Shown: one piece after another, positions 8,340 through 16,776 of the stretch
How positions within the stretch are numbered: the stretch's first letter is position 1
Layout of the letters: each line of letters starts with the position of its first letter
Assembly (NCBI RefSeq): GCF_013778325.1
Contig: NZ_JACEIB010000025.1
Coordinates: 124,001-188,000 of the forward strand
From: Sphingomonas chungangi
Lineage (GTDB): Bacteria; Pseudomonadota; Alphaproteobacteria; Sphingomonadales; Sphingomonadaceae
Direction of reading: 5' to 3'
DNA length: 64,000 nt
Program-made: the position numbers and the translations under genes
Notes under the pieces: model-generated
What the model saw: the letters and a program-made list of their open reading frames with translations, nothing else
What the model was told of the DNA's origin: nothing
Databases searched by the model: none

Positions 8340-8403
8340 GTCCGCCTCCGTTCGAATCTCTCGCGCGACCGCCTAGCGGGGTTCGAGGCGGATGGACAGA
8401 CGG

Positions 8404-9384
8404 TCAGGGCGCGGTGCGCGGCGGCTTCACCTCGGCCAGCAGGATGGCGAAGCGATTCTGCGGATCGGTCCACTCGGCGATCGTGGTCCAGCCACCCGCC
8501 GCCAGCATCAGCCGTGCGCCGCGCTGGCCGTATTTATGGCTGTTCTCGGTGTGGATCGTCTCGCCGCGCCGCATCGCGAAGCGCTGGCCCGAGACGGTGA
8601 ACCCGACGTCGCTCTCAGCCTCCAGATGCATCTCGATCCGCGCCTCGCCATCGTTCCAGCGCGCGACATGACGGAACGCCTCGATCGGAATATCGCCACC
8701 CAATTCTCGGTTGATGCGGTGGAGGAGATTCAGGTTGAACGCGGCGGTGACGCTCTGCGCGTCGTCATAGGCGGCGACCAGTTCCGCCTCGTCCTTCACA
8801 CGGTCCATGCCGATCAGCAGCATCGCGCCGACGCCCAGCGTCCCCGCCATCGCGCGCAGCAGGTCGACGGCGGTGGGCGCGGTCAGGTTGCCGATGGTCG
8901 ATCCGGGGAAGAAGCCCAGGCGCGGCGCCCGGCCGATCGCCGGGGGCAGCGCGATCGGGTGCATGAAATTGGCCTCGATCGGATGCACCGGCAGGCCGGG
9001 GAAGCGCTGCGACAGCGCGGCGGCGGATTCGCGCAGGAAATCTCCGGAAATGTCGATCGGCACATAGGCCGAGGGATCGATCGCGGTGAGCAGCAGCGGC
9101 GTCTTTGCGGACGAACCCGATCCGAACTCGACCACGGCACGGCCTTCCCCCGCGATCCGCGCGACGTCCGGCGCATGGCGTTCGAGCAGCGCGCGCTCGG
9201 TGCGGGTGGGATAATATTCGGGCAGATCGGTGATCGCTTCGAACAACTCGGACCCGCGCCGATCGTAGAACCAGCGCGCCGGCACGGCCTTCTGGGGGGC
9301 TGACAGACCGGACAGCACGTCGGCGCGGAACGCCGGGTCAGGCTCGGTCGTGGCGGCGTTGTTACGGTCCATCTCCAGCAGCAT
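8404..9384 (-). CDS. egtD: EgtD: L-histidine N-alpha-methyltransferase
   Basis: 326-residue SAM-dependent methyltransferase that trimethylates histidine to hercynine, first step of ergothioneine synthesis. Signs of the family: FYDRRGSELFEAITDLPEYYPTRTE, the SAM site VEFGSGSSAKT, GDFLRESAAAL, FFPGSTIGNL, and the C-terminal HTENSHKYG. The ATG at 9384 lies two bases after the egtB stop; a GTG two codons upstream overlaps that stop and could equally be used. The pair egtB-egtD with no egtA, egtC or egtE nearby is the common proteobacterial two-gene arrangement. Confidence 0.95.
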   Translation of the reverse strand: MLLEMDRNNAATTEPDPAFRADVLSGLSAPQKAVPARWFYDRRGSELFEAITDLPEYYPTRTERALLERHAPDVARIAGEGRAVVEFGSGSSAKTPLLLTAIDPSAYVPIDISGDFLRESAAALSQRFPGLPVHPIEANFMHPIALPPAIGRAPRLGFFPGSTIGNLTAPTAVDLLRAMAGTLGVGAMLLIGMDRVKDEAELVAAYDDAQSVTAAFNLNLLHRINRELGGDIPIEAFRHVARWNDGEARIEMHLEAESDVGFTVSGQRFAMRRGETIHTENSHKYGQRGARLMLAAGGWTTIAEWTDPQNRFAILLAEVKPPRTAP

Positions 9385-9386
9385 GG

Positions 9387-10682
9387 TCACAGATCCTTCG
9401 CGAGGCGCACACCGGTGAACTGCCAGCGCTGGTGCGGGTAGAAGAAATTGCGGTAGCTGGCGCGGGAATGGCCGCGCGGGGTGGCGCAACTCCCGCCGCG
9501 CAGCACGAACTGCCCCGACATGAACTTGCCGTTATACTCGCCGACAGCTCCCGAGGCCGCGCGGAAGCCGGGATAGGGCAGGTAGGCAGATCGGGTCCAT
9601 TGCCAGACGTCGCCGAACATCTGCCGCAGCCCCTCGCCCGGCGTTACAGGCAGTGGACGGACGGCGCGGGGAGTATCGAGGAAATTGCCTTGCGTGGAGT
9701 CCAGCCCCTGCGCGGCGCTTTCCCACTCGGCTTCGGTCGGCAGGCGCGCGCCGGCCCACTGGGCGAAGGCATCGGCCTCGTAATAGCTGACGTGGCGGAC
9801 CGGAGCCGCAAGATCCATTGACCCCTGCCCGTCAAGTCCGAAGCGTTCGTTCCATTGGCCGTCCGCGTCGCGGCGCCAATAGGCCGGCGCCTCGATGCCG
9901 TTCTCGCGCACCCAGGCCCAGCCGTCCGATAGCCAGAGCGAAGCGGTCGCGTAACCACCATCCTCGACGAAGGCGCGCCATTCGCCATTGGTGACGAGGC
10001 GATCGGCGAGCGCGTGCGGCGCCAGCCACACCGGATGGCGCGGCCCCTCGTTATCGAACGCGAAGCCTTTTCCGCCATGGCCGACCTCGGTCTTGCCCTC
10101 GCGCCCCGCGATCCAGCGGAGGGGATCGGGCGCCACGCTCGGGCGCCGCTGCTCGGGCGGCCAGACGACGGGGGCAAGCGGATTCTGCGCGAACAGGTGG
10201 AGGATGTCCGTAACGAGCAGTTCCTGATGCTGCTGCTCATGATGGCAGCCGAGCTCGATCAGAGACAGCGCGGCCTCGGGCAGTTGGTCCCACGCCGCCG
10301 CGATCGCCGCCTCGACATGCAGGCGATAGCCCCGCACCTGGTCGAGCGACGGCCGGCTCAGCAGTCCGCGCGAAGGCCGCGCCATGCGGGCGCCCTCCGC
10401 CTCGTAATAGCTGTTGAACAGGAACGGCCAGCGCTCGTCGAACAGCTGGTAGGCCGGCACATGATCGCGCAGGATGAACGTCTCGAAGAACCAGCTCGTG
10501 TGTGCGAGGTGCCATTTCGCCGGCGAGGCGTCCGGCATCGACTGCGCGGAGGAATCGGCGTCCGAAAGGTCAGCGGCGAGCGCGAGGCTCAGCGCGCGAA
10601 CGGACTGAAAATGCTGGAGGAGCTCAGGCCTCCGGTATGGCGTGTCGCGCGTGGGCGCGATCGCGTCGGCACGTGCGGCCAT
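9387..10682 (-). CDS. egtB: EgtB: hercynine oxygenase (ergothioneine sulfoxide synthase)
   Basis: 431-residue non-haem iron enzyme that couples hercynine with a thiol and O2 to make the sulfoxide intermediate of ergothioneine. It has an N-terminal DinB-type helical domain with iron-binding histidines (WHLAHTSWFFE near residue 57 and CHHEQQHQELL near 145) and a C-terminal formylglycine-generating-enzyme-like domain (VRHVSYYEADAFAQWAGARLPTEAEWE, LRGGSCATP, and RASYRNFFYPHQRW). A GGGAGAG ribosome-binding site precedes the ATG. Whether the sulfur donor is cysteine or gamma-glutamylcysteine cannot be told by eye. Coupled to egtD. Confidence 0.95.
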   Translation of the reverse strand: MAARADAIAPTRDTPYRRPELLQHFQSVRALSLALAADLSDADSSAQSMPDASPAKWHLAHTSWFFETFILRDHVPAYQLFDERWPFLFNSYYEAEGARMARPSRGLLSRPSLDQVRGYRLHVEAAIAAAWDQLPEAALSLIELGCHHEQQHQELLVTDILHLFAQNPLAPVVWPPEQRRPSVAPDPLRWIAGREGKTEVGHGGKGFAFDNEGPRHPVWLAPHALADRLVTNGEWRAFVEDGGYATASLWLSDGWAWVRENGIEAPAYWRRDADGQWNERFGLDGQGSMDLAAPVRHVSYYEADAFAQWAGARLPTEAEWESAAQGLDSTQGNFLDTPRAVRPLPVTPGEGLRQMFGDVWQWTRSAYLPYPGFRAASGAVGEYNGKFMSGQFVLRGGSCATPRGHSRASYRNFFYPHQRWQFTGVRLAKDL

Positions 10683-10783
10683 GAAACGACTCTCCCGCTG
10701 GACAGGATGAACGACTTGCCTGCGGAATAAGTTGCGTTTCCGGAATCAATTTCAAGGGCCTTAATCCAGATCAGCGGCCGGAT

Positions 10784-11356
10784 TCAGCGGGTCGCGCCGG
10801 GCTTCCAAAGGATGTCCCGCGCGCCGCCGCCGTTGATCACCCGGCATAGCGTGAACAGGTGATCCGACAGGCGATTGAGATAGCGCAGGGCGAGTGGATT
10901 GAGCGATCGACCCGCTGCCGCAGCAACCGTCGCGCGCTCAGCCCGCCGCACGATCGCGCGGGCGATGTGGAGGTGCGCCGCCGCCGGCTCGCCGCCGGGC
11001 AGAATGAAGCTGGTCAGCGGCGAAAGCGTCGCGTTCATCGCGTCGATTTCGCTTTCCAGCCGGTCGATCTGATTCTGGACGATGCGCAGCGTCATCTCGG
11101 TGGGTGAGAAATCCTCGCCCGGCGTGGCGAGATCAGCCCCGAGATCGAACAATTCGTTTTGCACGCGGCCGAGCATCGCCGCCGCTTCGCTTTCGGCCGG
11201 GAGGTGGAGCAGTGCGACGCCGATCGCCGAGTTCGCCTCGTCCACCTCGCCGATCGCGGCGATGCGCGGATCGTGCTTGCGCGCGCGAGACCCGTCGACC
11301 AGCCCCGTCTCGCCCCCATCACCGGTGCGCGTGTAGATCTTGTTGAGCTTGACCAT
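10784..11356 (-). CDS. Cob(I)yrinic acid a,c-diamide / cob(I)alamin adenosyltransferase, PduO type
   Basis: 190 residues; transfers the 5'-deoxyadenosyl group of ATP to cob(I)alamin to make the coenzyme. PduO-type signature motifs are intact: N-terminal KLNKIYTRTGDGGETGLVDG (ATP site), AIGEVDEANSAIG, IVRRAERATVA and YLNRLSDHLFTLCR. It is not the CobA/BtuR type. The ATG at 11356 overlaps the stop of the preceding HIG1-domain gene by one base (TGATG), so the two are coupled. No cobalamin riboswitch is apparent upstream. Confidence 0.93.
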   Translation of the reverse strand: MVKLNKIYTRTGDGGETGLVDGSRARKHDPRIAAIGEVDEANSAIGVALLHLPAESEAAAMLGRVQNELFDLGADLATPGEDFSPTEMTLRIVQNQIDRLESEIDAMNATLSPLTSFILPGGEPAAAHLHIARAIVRRAERATVAAAAGRSLNPLALRYLNRLSDHLFTLCRVINGGGARDILWKPGATR

Positions 11357-11598
11357 CAGCTCGAATGCGGATGCGCCAGCAGCAGGACGAGCACCGCCGC
11401 GATCACCGCCAGCGCCTGGAACTGGATGCGGCGCCACATCATGTTGTTCTGGCGGAGACTCGACTGGCTCGGCCCCTCGGACGGATCGCGGCGCAATTCC
11501 TCGTCCTTGGTGCGCAGGAAGATGACGATGCCCCGCACCAGCGCGACAAGCGCTCCGATCGCGAAGACGACGACGAGGATGGCGAGAATGGTCTGCAT
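11356..11598 (-). CDS. HIG1-domain twin-transmembrane protein
   Basis: 80 residues with two membrane helices (about 2-27 and 58-75) separated by a polar, charged loop containing RTKDEELRRDPSEGPSQSSLRQNNMMWRRIQFQA. The RQNxMMxxR stretch before the second helix is characteristic of the HIG1/hypoxia-induced-gene family; bacterial members are small inner-membrane proteins thought to be associated with respiratory complexes. This is a family-level call; function in this organism is unknown. It precedes the adenosyltransferase gene with a one-base overlap. Confidence 0.85.
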   Translation of the reverse strand: MQTILAILVVVFAIGALVALVRGIVIFLRTKDEELRRDPSEGPSQSSLRQNNMMWRRIQFQALAVIAAVLVLLLAHPHSS

Positions 11599-11633
11599 GG
11601 TGAAACCCTAGGCCTCTGCGGCGGCGGCGTCCA

Positions 11634-12491
11634 CTAGAGCGCCGGCATCTCGCCCCGCCGCAGCGCTTCCGCCAGCGCCGCCGGATCGGCGCCGTTCTCC
11701 CGGAGATTCGCGAGGCTCTCGCTCCCCCGCCGCTTCGCCAGCCGCTCGCCGCCCGCATCCGTCAGCAGCGGATGATGGTGGTAACGTGGCGTCGGCAGCC
11801 CCAGCAGCGCCTGCAGCAAGCGATGGATATGCGTTGCCTCGAAGAGATCGGCTCCGCGCACCACGTCGGTGACGCGCTGCCACGCATCGTCCACCGTCAC
11901 CGCGAGGTGATAGGAGGCGGGCGCATCCTTGCGCGCCAGCACCACATCCCCGAAACGCAGCGGATCGGCCGTCACCTCGCCCGTTTCCTCATCATGCCAA
12001 TGCAGGCGCCCGGTCTGCTCCACCGCCTTGTCCATCGCGATCCGCCACGCATGCGGCTCACTTTCCATCCGTCTTTCTCGCACCGCCGGGTCGAGCGCGC
12101 GGCAGGTGCCGGGATAGAAGAGCCCCTCTGGCCCGTGCGGCGCACTCGCCGCCTGGGCGATGTCCGCGCGGGTGCAGAAGCAGGGGTAGAGCAGGCCCGC
12201 CGAGCCCAAGGCCCCGAGCGCGCCGCGATAGGCTTCGAACCGGGCCGATTGATGCACCACCTCTCCGTCCCATCCGAGCCCGAGCCAGCGGAGGTCGTCC
12301 TCGATCCCCTTCACGAAAACGGCACGCGAGCGGCCGGGATCGATATCCTCGATCCGCAGCAGGAACCGCCCGCCGCGTTCCCTCGCAAAGTCATGCGCCC
12401 GGATCGCCGAGAAAGCGTGGCCGGCGTGCAACTGCCCGGTCGGGCTCGGCGCGAACCGGGTGACGACAGCGGCAACAGTTGTGGATATCAT
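11634..12491 (-). CDS. gluQ: GluQRS: glutamyl-Q tRNA(Asp) synthetase
   Basis: 285-residue truncated paralogue of glutamyl-tRNA synthetase that lacks the anticodon-binding half. It activates glutamate and attaches it to the queuosine base at position 34 of tRNA-Asp. Motifs: [16 protein letters not shown] (HIGH-type, here HAGH), zinc-binding YPCFCTRADI with YPGTCR, and the KMSKS-equivalent LAKRRGS. The ATG at 12491 is used; the codon before it is TTG. Its presence together with a queuosine-precursor transporter at 3640-4332 suggests functional Q modification. Divergent from the HNH nuclease gene across a 170-base region. Confidence 0.94.
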   Translation of the reverse strand: MISTTVAAVVTRFAPSPTGQLHAGHAFSAIRAHDFARERGGRFLLRIEDIDPGRSRAVFVKGIEDDLRWLGLGWDGEVVHQSARFEAYRGALGALGSAGLLYPCFCTRADIAQAASAPHGPEGLFYPGTCRALDPAVRERRMESEPHAWRIAMDKAVEQTGRLHWHDEETGEVTADPLRFGDVVLARKDAPASYHLAVTVDDAWQRVTDVVRGADLFEATHIHRLLQALLGLPTPRYHHHPLLTDAGGERLAKRRGSESLANLRENGADPAALAEALRRGEMPAL

Positions 12492-12661
12492 CAAACCGGC
12501 CCTTGACCGCGAGTCGCGGCTGTTGTGTCATGGGCTCGTCACCAAGATCGGGCATCCGATCGGTCGACAAGACGACGCTGCCTTACCGGCATCGCGTCCT
12601 GAGTGCGACAGGCCCGGAACCGGAAAGCGCGGCGACGCCGAGCGGAGGTTCATGTCGTTCC

Positions 12662-13228
12662 ATGTATCACCCCGATCTCATCCGACATCCCGACGGGTGC
12701 CCCACCCTCGTGCTGAACGCGGACTATACCCCGCTCAGCTATTATCCCCTCTCGCTCTGGCCTTGGCAGACCGCGATCAAGGCCGTGTTCCTGGAGCGGG
12801 TCGACATCGTCTCGCACTATGAGCGCGAGGTGCATTCGCCGAGCTTTACGATGAAGCTGCCATCGGTCATCGCGCTCAGGCAGTTCGTGAAGCCCTCGGC
12901 CTTTCCGGCCTTCACCCGCTTCAACCTGTTCCTGCGCGACGGCTTCGAATGCCAATATTGCGGCGAACGGCGCGACCTGACCTTCGATCACGTCATCCCG
13001 CGCGCGCAGGGCGGCCGGACGACGTGGGAGAATGTCTCCACCGCCTGCGCGCCGTGCAACCTGCGCAAGGGCGGCCGCACGCCGAAGCAGGCGCACATGA
13101 GCCTGACGCAGGAGCCGCACCGCCCGACCAGCTGGGCGCTGCAGGAAAATGGCCGCCGCTTCCCGCCCAATTATCTGCACGATAGCTGGCGGGATTGGCT
13201 CTATTGGGATGTGCCGCTGGAGGCATGA
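12662..13228 (+). CDS. HNH endonuclease family protein
   Basis: 188 residues. The C-terminal half holds a complete HNH module: FECQYCGERRDLTFDHVIP (first CxxC and catalytic DH), GGRTTWENVSTACAPCN (Asn and second CxxC) then LRKGGRTP. The N-terminal part (TLVLNADYTPLSYYPLSLWP, AIKAVFLERVDIV) is the conserved extension of the common alphaproteobacterial HNH protein found in most genomes as a single chromosomal gene. It is not next to restriction or phage genes, so a housekeeping DNA or RNA repair role is more likely than defence, but this is inference. The start is the ATG at 12662; a GGAGG lies 13 bases upstream, rather far. Confidence 0.88.
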   Translation: MYHPDLIRHPDGCPTLVLNADYTPLSYYPLSLWPWQTAIKAVFLERVDIVSHYEREVHSPSFTMKLPSVIALRQFVKPSAFPAFTRFNLFLRDGFECQYCGERRDLTFDHVIPRAQGGRTTWENVSTACAPCNLRKGGRTPKQAHMSLTQEPHRPTSWALQENGRRFPPNYLHDSWRDWLYWDVPLEA

Positions 13229-13296
13229 TCGACGCAAGAAACTGACAGCGCAGGACAGGACTAGCGAAACGACTCATTGACGCCGCAGGCGCTGCG

Positions 13297-15999
13297 ATGC
13301 AGCAAACGCGGATGGCCAGCGCACCCGCGATCACTCAGAACCCCGACATCCGCTTTCTCGGCAAGCTGCTGGGCGACGTGATCCGTGCTTATGGCGGGGA
13401 CCAGCTGTTCCGGCGGATCGAATATATCCGCTCGGTCTCGGTCGATCGCGCGCGGGGCATTGCCGGCGCCGATGCGATCGATGCGGGGCTGGAAGCGCTC
13501 AATCTCGACGACACGCTCGCCTTCGTGCGCGGCTTCATGCTCTTCTCGATGCTCGCCAACCTCGCCGAGGACCGGCAGGGAGTCGCCGCCGAGCCCGATG
13601 CGGACATGGCCCACGCGCTGGAGCGGCTCGATAAGCAGGGCATCGGCAAGGACAAGGTGCTGGCGCTGCTGGAGCGCGCGCTGGTCGTCCCCGTACTCAC
13701 CGCGCACCCCACCGAGGTGCGGCGCAAGAGCATGATCGATCACCGCAACCGCATCGCCGACCTGATGCTGCAGCGGGACACCGGCGCCGAGGAAACGCCC
13801 GACGGCGATCTGATCGAGGAAGCGATCGTCCGCCAGATCGCCTTGCTCTGGCAGACACGCGCGCTGCGCCGCGAGCGCCTCTACGTGGCCGACGAGATCG
13901 ACACCGCGCTCGCCTATCTGCGCGACGTGCTGCTGCCGACGCTGCCGGCCCTCTATGCGCGCTGGGACCGCGCGCTGGGCCATCGCGCGCCGAGTTTCCT
14001 CAGGCTCGGCAACTGGATCGGCGGCGATCGCGACGGCAATCCCAATGTCAGGGCCGAGTCGCTTCGCCTTGTCCTTGCCAAGTCGGCCGAAGCGGTGCTC
14101 GGTTATTATCTGTCGGCGATCCACGAGCTGGGCGCCGAACTCTCGATCTCGACCGAGCTCGCGCCGATCGACAAGGAGCTGGGCACGCTTGCGGAGGAAG
14201 CGCACGATTCCGGGCGCAACCGCGACGACGAGCCCTATCGCCGCGCGCTGACCGGCATCTATGCCCGCCTCGCCGCGACGTTCGAGGCCATCGTCGGCCA
14301 CGCCCCACCGCGGCCGGCGCGCGTGCAGGCCGAGGCCTATGCCGATCCGCAGGCGCTCCGCCACGATCTCGCGACGCTCGCCCACGCGCTCGGCGAGCAG
14401 GGCGGTGGCAGCCTCAAGAGCGGCGGTGCGCTCGGCCGGCTGATCCGCGCGATCGACACGTTCGGATTCCATCTCGCCACGCTCGACCTGCGCCAGAATG
14501 CAGACGTGCACGAGCGCGTCGTCGCTGAACTTCTCAATACGGCCGGCGTCGAGGCCGATTACCTGAAGCGGAACGAGGAGGATCGCATCGCGATCCTGCG
14601 TCGCGAGTTGGCGCATGGCCGCCCGCTCTCCAGCGACTGGGGCGACTATTCGGACGAGACGAAGACCGAGCTCGCCATCCTGCGCGCGGCGGCCGAGGCG
14701 CACCGGCTCTATGGGCCGGGTTGCATCGCCATCTACAACATCTCCAAGTCCGAAAGCGTGTCGGACATGCTGGAGGTGAACACCCTGCTCAAGGAGGTCG
14801 GCCTCTACCGCCCCGCGACCGAGGAGGGCGGCGCTCCCCACGCAGCGGTGATGGCGGTGCCGCTGTTCGAGACGATCGGCGACCTCGAGAACGCCCCACA
14901 GGTGATGACCGACTGGTTCGCGCTGCCCGAGATCGCCGCCTTGGCGAAGGCGCGGGGCCATCAGGAGGTGATGGTCGGCTATTCGGATTCGAACAAGGAC
15001 GGCGGCTACCTCACATCGGTCTGGTCGCTGCACCAGGCGAGCCGCATCCTCGCTCCGGTGTTCGAGAAGGCCGGTGTCGCGATGCAGCTGTTCCACGGGC
15101 GCGGTGGCGCGGTCGGACGCGGCGGCGGCTCGTCCTTCGCCGCCATCCTCGCCCAGCCGCCCGGCACCGTGCAGGGCCGCATCCGCATCACCGAACAGGG
15201 CGAGGTGATCGCCGCTAAATACGGCACGCGCGAGAGCGCCACCAGCAATCTGGAGGCGATGGCCTCCGCCACCTTGCTGGCCAGCCTCGAGACGCCGAAG
15301 CTCTCCGAGAAGGATTACGACCGCTTCGCCAGCGCGATGGCGACGATCTCCGGCACGGCGTTCGAGACCTATCGCGATCTCGTCTATGGCGACGACGCCT
15401 TCCGCACCTTCTTCCGCCAGATCACGCCGCTGACCGAGATCGCCGGCCTCAAGATCGGCTCGCGCCCCGCCAGCCGCACCAAGAGCGACCGGATCGAGGA
15501 TCTGCGCGCCATCCCCTGGGTGTTCAGCTGGGCGCAGGCGCGCATCATGCTGCCGGGCTGGTACGGCGTCGGCGCGGGCCTGTCGGGCTTCGGCGACATG
15601 GGCCTGCTGCGCGAGATGCTGAAAGCCTGGCCGTTCCTCGCAGCGACGCTCGCCAACATGGAGATGGTGCTCGCGAAGTCCGACATGAAGATCGCCGCCC
15701 ACTATCTTCCCCTCGTCGAGGACAGAGCGATGGGCGAGCGATTCTTCGGCCGGATCCGCGACGGCTGGCGGCAGACCCACGATTGCCTGCTGTCGGTGAC
15801 GCGCCAGACCCGGCTGCTGGAGAAACATCCGACGCTCGACGCCTCGATCCGCCTGCGCCTGCCCTATATCGAGCCGCTCAACCTGCTGCAGGTCGAACTG
15901 CTCAAGCGCCACCGCGCCGGCGAGGAGGATGCGCGGATCAAGGAAGGCATCGAGCTTTCGATCAATGCGATCGCCACGGCCTTGCGCAACAGCGGCTGA
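13297..15999 (+). CDS. ppc: Ppc: phosphoenolpyruvate carboxylase
   Basis: 900-residue cytosolic enzyme that carboxylates PEP with bicarbonate to oxaloacetate, refilling the TCA cycle. All catalytic signatures are visible: VLTAHPTEVRRKSM (catalytic His region), GNWIGGDRDGNPNV, VMVGYSDSNKDGGYL, FHGRGGAVGRGGGSS and ITEQGEVIAAKYG. The C-terminus reads ALRNSG rather than the more common QNTG. Length is normal. The start at 13297 is the first ATG in frame; a second ATG five codons later (MASAPAI) is equally possible because neither has a strong ribosome-binding site. An extensive antisense reading frame here is a GC-rich artefact. Confidence 0.97.
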   Translation: MQQTRMASAPAITQNPDIRFLGKLLGDVIRAYGGDQLFRRIEYIRSVSVDRARGIAGADAIDAGLEALNLDDTLAFVRGFMLFSMLANLAEDRQGVAAEPDADMAHALERLDKQGIGKDKVLALLERALVVPVLTAHPTEVRRKSMIDHRNRIADLMLQRDTGAEETPDGDLIEEAIVRQIALLWQTRALRRERLYVADEIDTALAYLRDVLLPTLPALYARWDRALGHRAPSFLRLGNWIGGDRDGNPNVRAESLRLVLAKSAEAVLGYYLSAIHELGAELSISTELAPIDKELGTLAEEAHDSGRNRDDEPYRRALTGIYARLAATFEAIVGHAPPRPARVQAEAYADPQALRHDLATLAHALGEQGGGSLKSGGALGRLIRAIDTFGFHLATLDLRQNADVHERVVAELLNTAGVEADYLKRNEEDRIAILRRELAHGRPLSSDWGDYSDETKTELAILRAAAEAHRLYGPGCIAIYNISKSESVSDMLEVNTLLKEVGLYRPATEEGGAPHAAVMAVPLFETIGDLENAPQVMTDWFALPEIAALAKARGHQEVMVGYSDSNKDGGYLTSVWSLHQASRILAPVFEKAGVAMQLFHGRGGAVGRGGGSSFAAILAQPPGTVQGRIRITEQGEVIAAKYGTRESATSNLEAMASATLLASLETPKLSEKDYDRFASAMATISGTAFETYRDLVYGDDAFRTFFRQITPLTEIAGLKIGSRPASRTKSDRIEDLRAIPWVFSWAQARIMLPGWYGVGAGLSGFGDMGLLREMLKAWPFLAATLANMEMVLAKSDMKIAAHYLPLVEDRAMGERFFGRIRDGWRQTHDCLLSVTRQTRLLEKHPTLDASIRLRLPYIEPLNLLQVELLKRHRAGEEDARIKEGIELSINAIATALRNSG

Positions 16000-16018
16000 T
16001 CGGGCAAACGGCAACCGT

Positions 16019-16182
16019 TCCTGGGGAGTAGCCACCCGCGCGTTGAGCGGGGCCTTCGTCAACATGCTTGGCCCTCTGGCCATGGCGAAGGCGGCGGATG
16101 TTTCCGCCCGGCAAGACCACGACGTCGCGCCTTCCGCTGAGGCCGGGAGGGCGTGCGTCGTCGTCTGACCTCGGCCCCGGGA
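16019..16182 (+). ncRNA. yybP-ykoY (mnr) manganese riboswitch upstream of mntP
   Basis: The segment carries the conserved core in order: GGGGAGTAGCC at 16023-16033, CGTCAACATGCTTGGCC near 16057-16073, the second conserved internal-loop element CCCGGCAAGACCA near 16108-16120, and a closing 3' strand. Helix P1 is formed by 16019-16026 (TCCTGGGG) with 16175-16182 (CCCCGGGA), eight pairs with one G-U. The element directly precedes mntP, the Mn2+ exporter, its usual target. The end of P1 is nine bases from the mntP start, which favours translational control. Mn2+ sensing is established for the class; the boundaries are mine by eye. Confidence 0.9.
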
Positions 16183-16191
16183 TTTCGATGC

Positions 16192-16776
16192 ATGGCTGGA
16201 ATGTTCACCCTCGGCGCGCTCGGCCTCGGCCTTTCGGTCGATGCCTTCGCAGCCGCCGTCGGCAAGGGCGCGTCGATGGGCTCGCCGAAATGGCGCGACG
16301 CGATCCGCATCGGCGCGGTGTTCGGCGCGTTCGAGGCGATCATGCCCTGCCTCGGCTGGCTGATCGGCAAGGCGGTGGCGACTTGGTTCTCCGAATATGG
16401 CGGCTGGATCGCCTTCATTCTGCTGGTCGGCGTGGGCGGTCACATGATGTGGGAAGCCTGGCACGGCGATCTCGCGGAGGAGCATGACGAGGAAGAGAAA
16501 AAGCCCGCCATGAGCATGCTCTCGGTCGCGCTGACCGCCGTCGCCACTTCGATCGACGCGCTGGCGGTGGGCGTCAGCCTCGCGGTGATGGGCGTGCCGC
16601 TGCTCGCGGCCTGCATCGTGATCGGCGGCGTGACGACGGTGATCGCCAGTGGCGGGGTGATGATCGGCAAGCATGCCGGCATCTGGCTCGGCCGCTATGC
16701 CGAGATCATGGGCGGCGCGGTGCTGATCCTGATCGGCGCGGCAATTCCGGTGCAGCAGTTCCTGATGCGGAGCTAG
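16192..16776 (+). CDS. mntP: MntP: manganese efflux pump
   Basis: 194-residue inner-membrane protein with six predicted helices in two related halves. Both repeats show the key acidic motif: GLGLSVDAFAAAVGKG near the N-terminus and ATSIDALAVGVSLAV in the second half, with GGHMMWEAW between. MntP exports Mn2+ to prevent toxicity. The loop between the halves is acidic (HDEEEKK). The ATG at 16192 is used; ATG at 16201 is an alternative with a better GGA just upstream. It is controlled by the adjacent riboswitch. The stop shares the palindrome CTAG with the stop of the convergent kinase gene. Confidence 0.95.
   Translation: MAGMFTLGALGLGLSVDAFAAAVGKGASMGSPKWRDAIRIGAVFGAFEAIMPCLGWLIGKAVATWFSEYGGWIAFILLVGVGGHMMWEAWHGDLAEEHDEEEKKPAMSMLSVALTAVATSIDALAVGVSLAVMGVPLLAACIVIGGVTTVIASGGVMIGKHAGIWLGRYAEIMGGAVLILIGAAIPVQQFLMRS

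Noticed and set aside
8341-8392. Inverted repeat TCCGCCTC/GAGGCGGA upstream of the dehydrogenase gene
   Set aside because: One arm is simply the ribosome-binding region of the gene; pairing is likely incidental.
10683-10783. A cobalamin riboswitch near the adenosyltransferase gene
   Set aside because: The gap is downstream of that gene, too short, and lacks a B12-box-like sequence.
12662-13228. HNH gene as part of a defence or mobile element
   Set aside because: No methyltransferase, integrase or phage gene nearby, and the N-terminal extension is that of the common chromosomal family.
13261-16674. A 1137-residue open frame antisense to ppc and mntP
   Set aside because: It runs through two confident genes and the riboswitch, is His/Arg/Asp-rich with no recognisable motif, and is the expected shadow of GC-rich codon usage.
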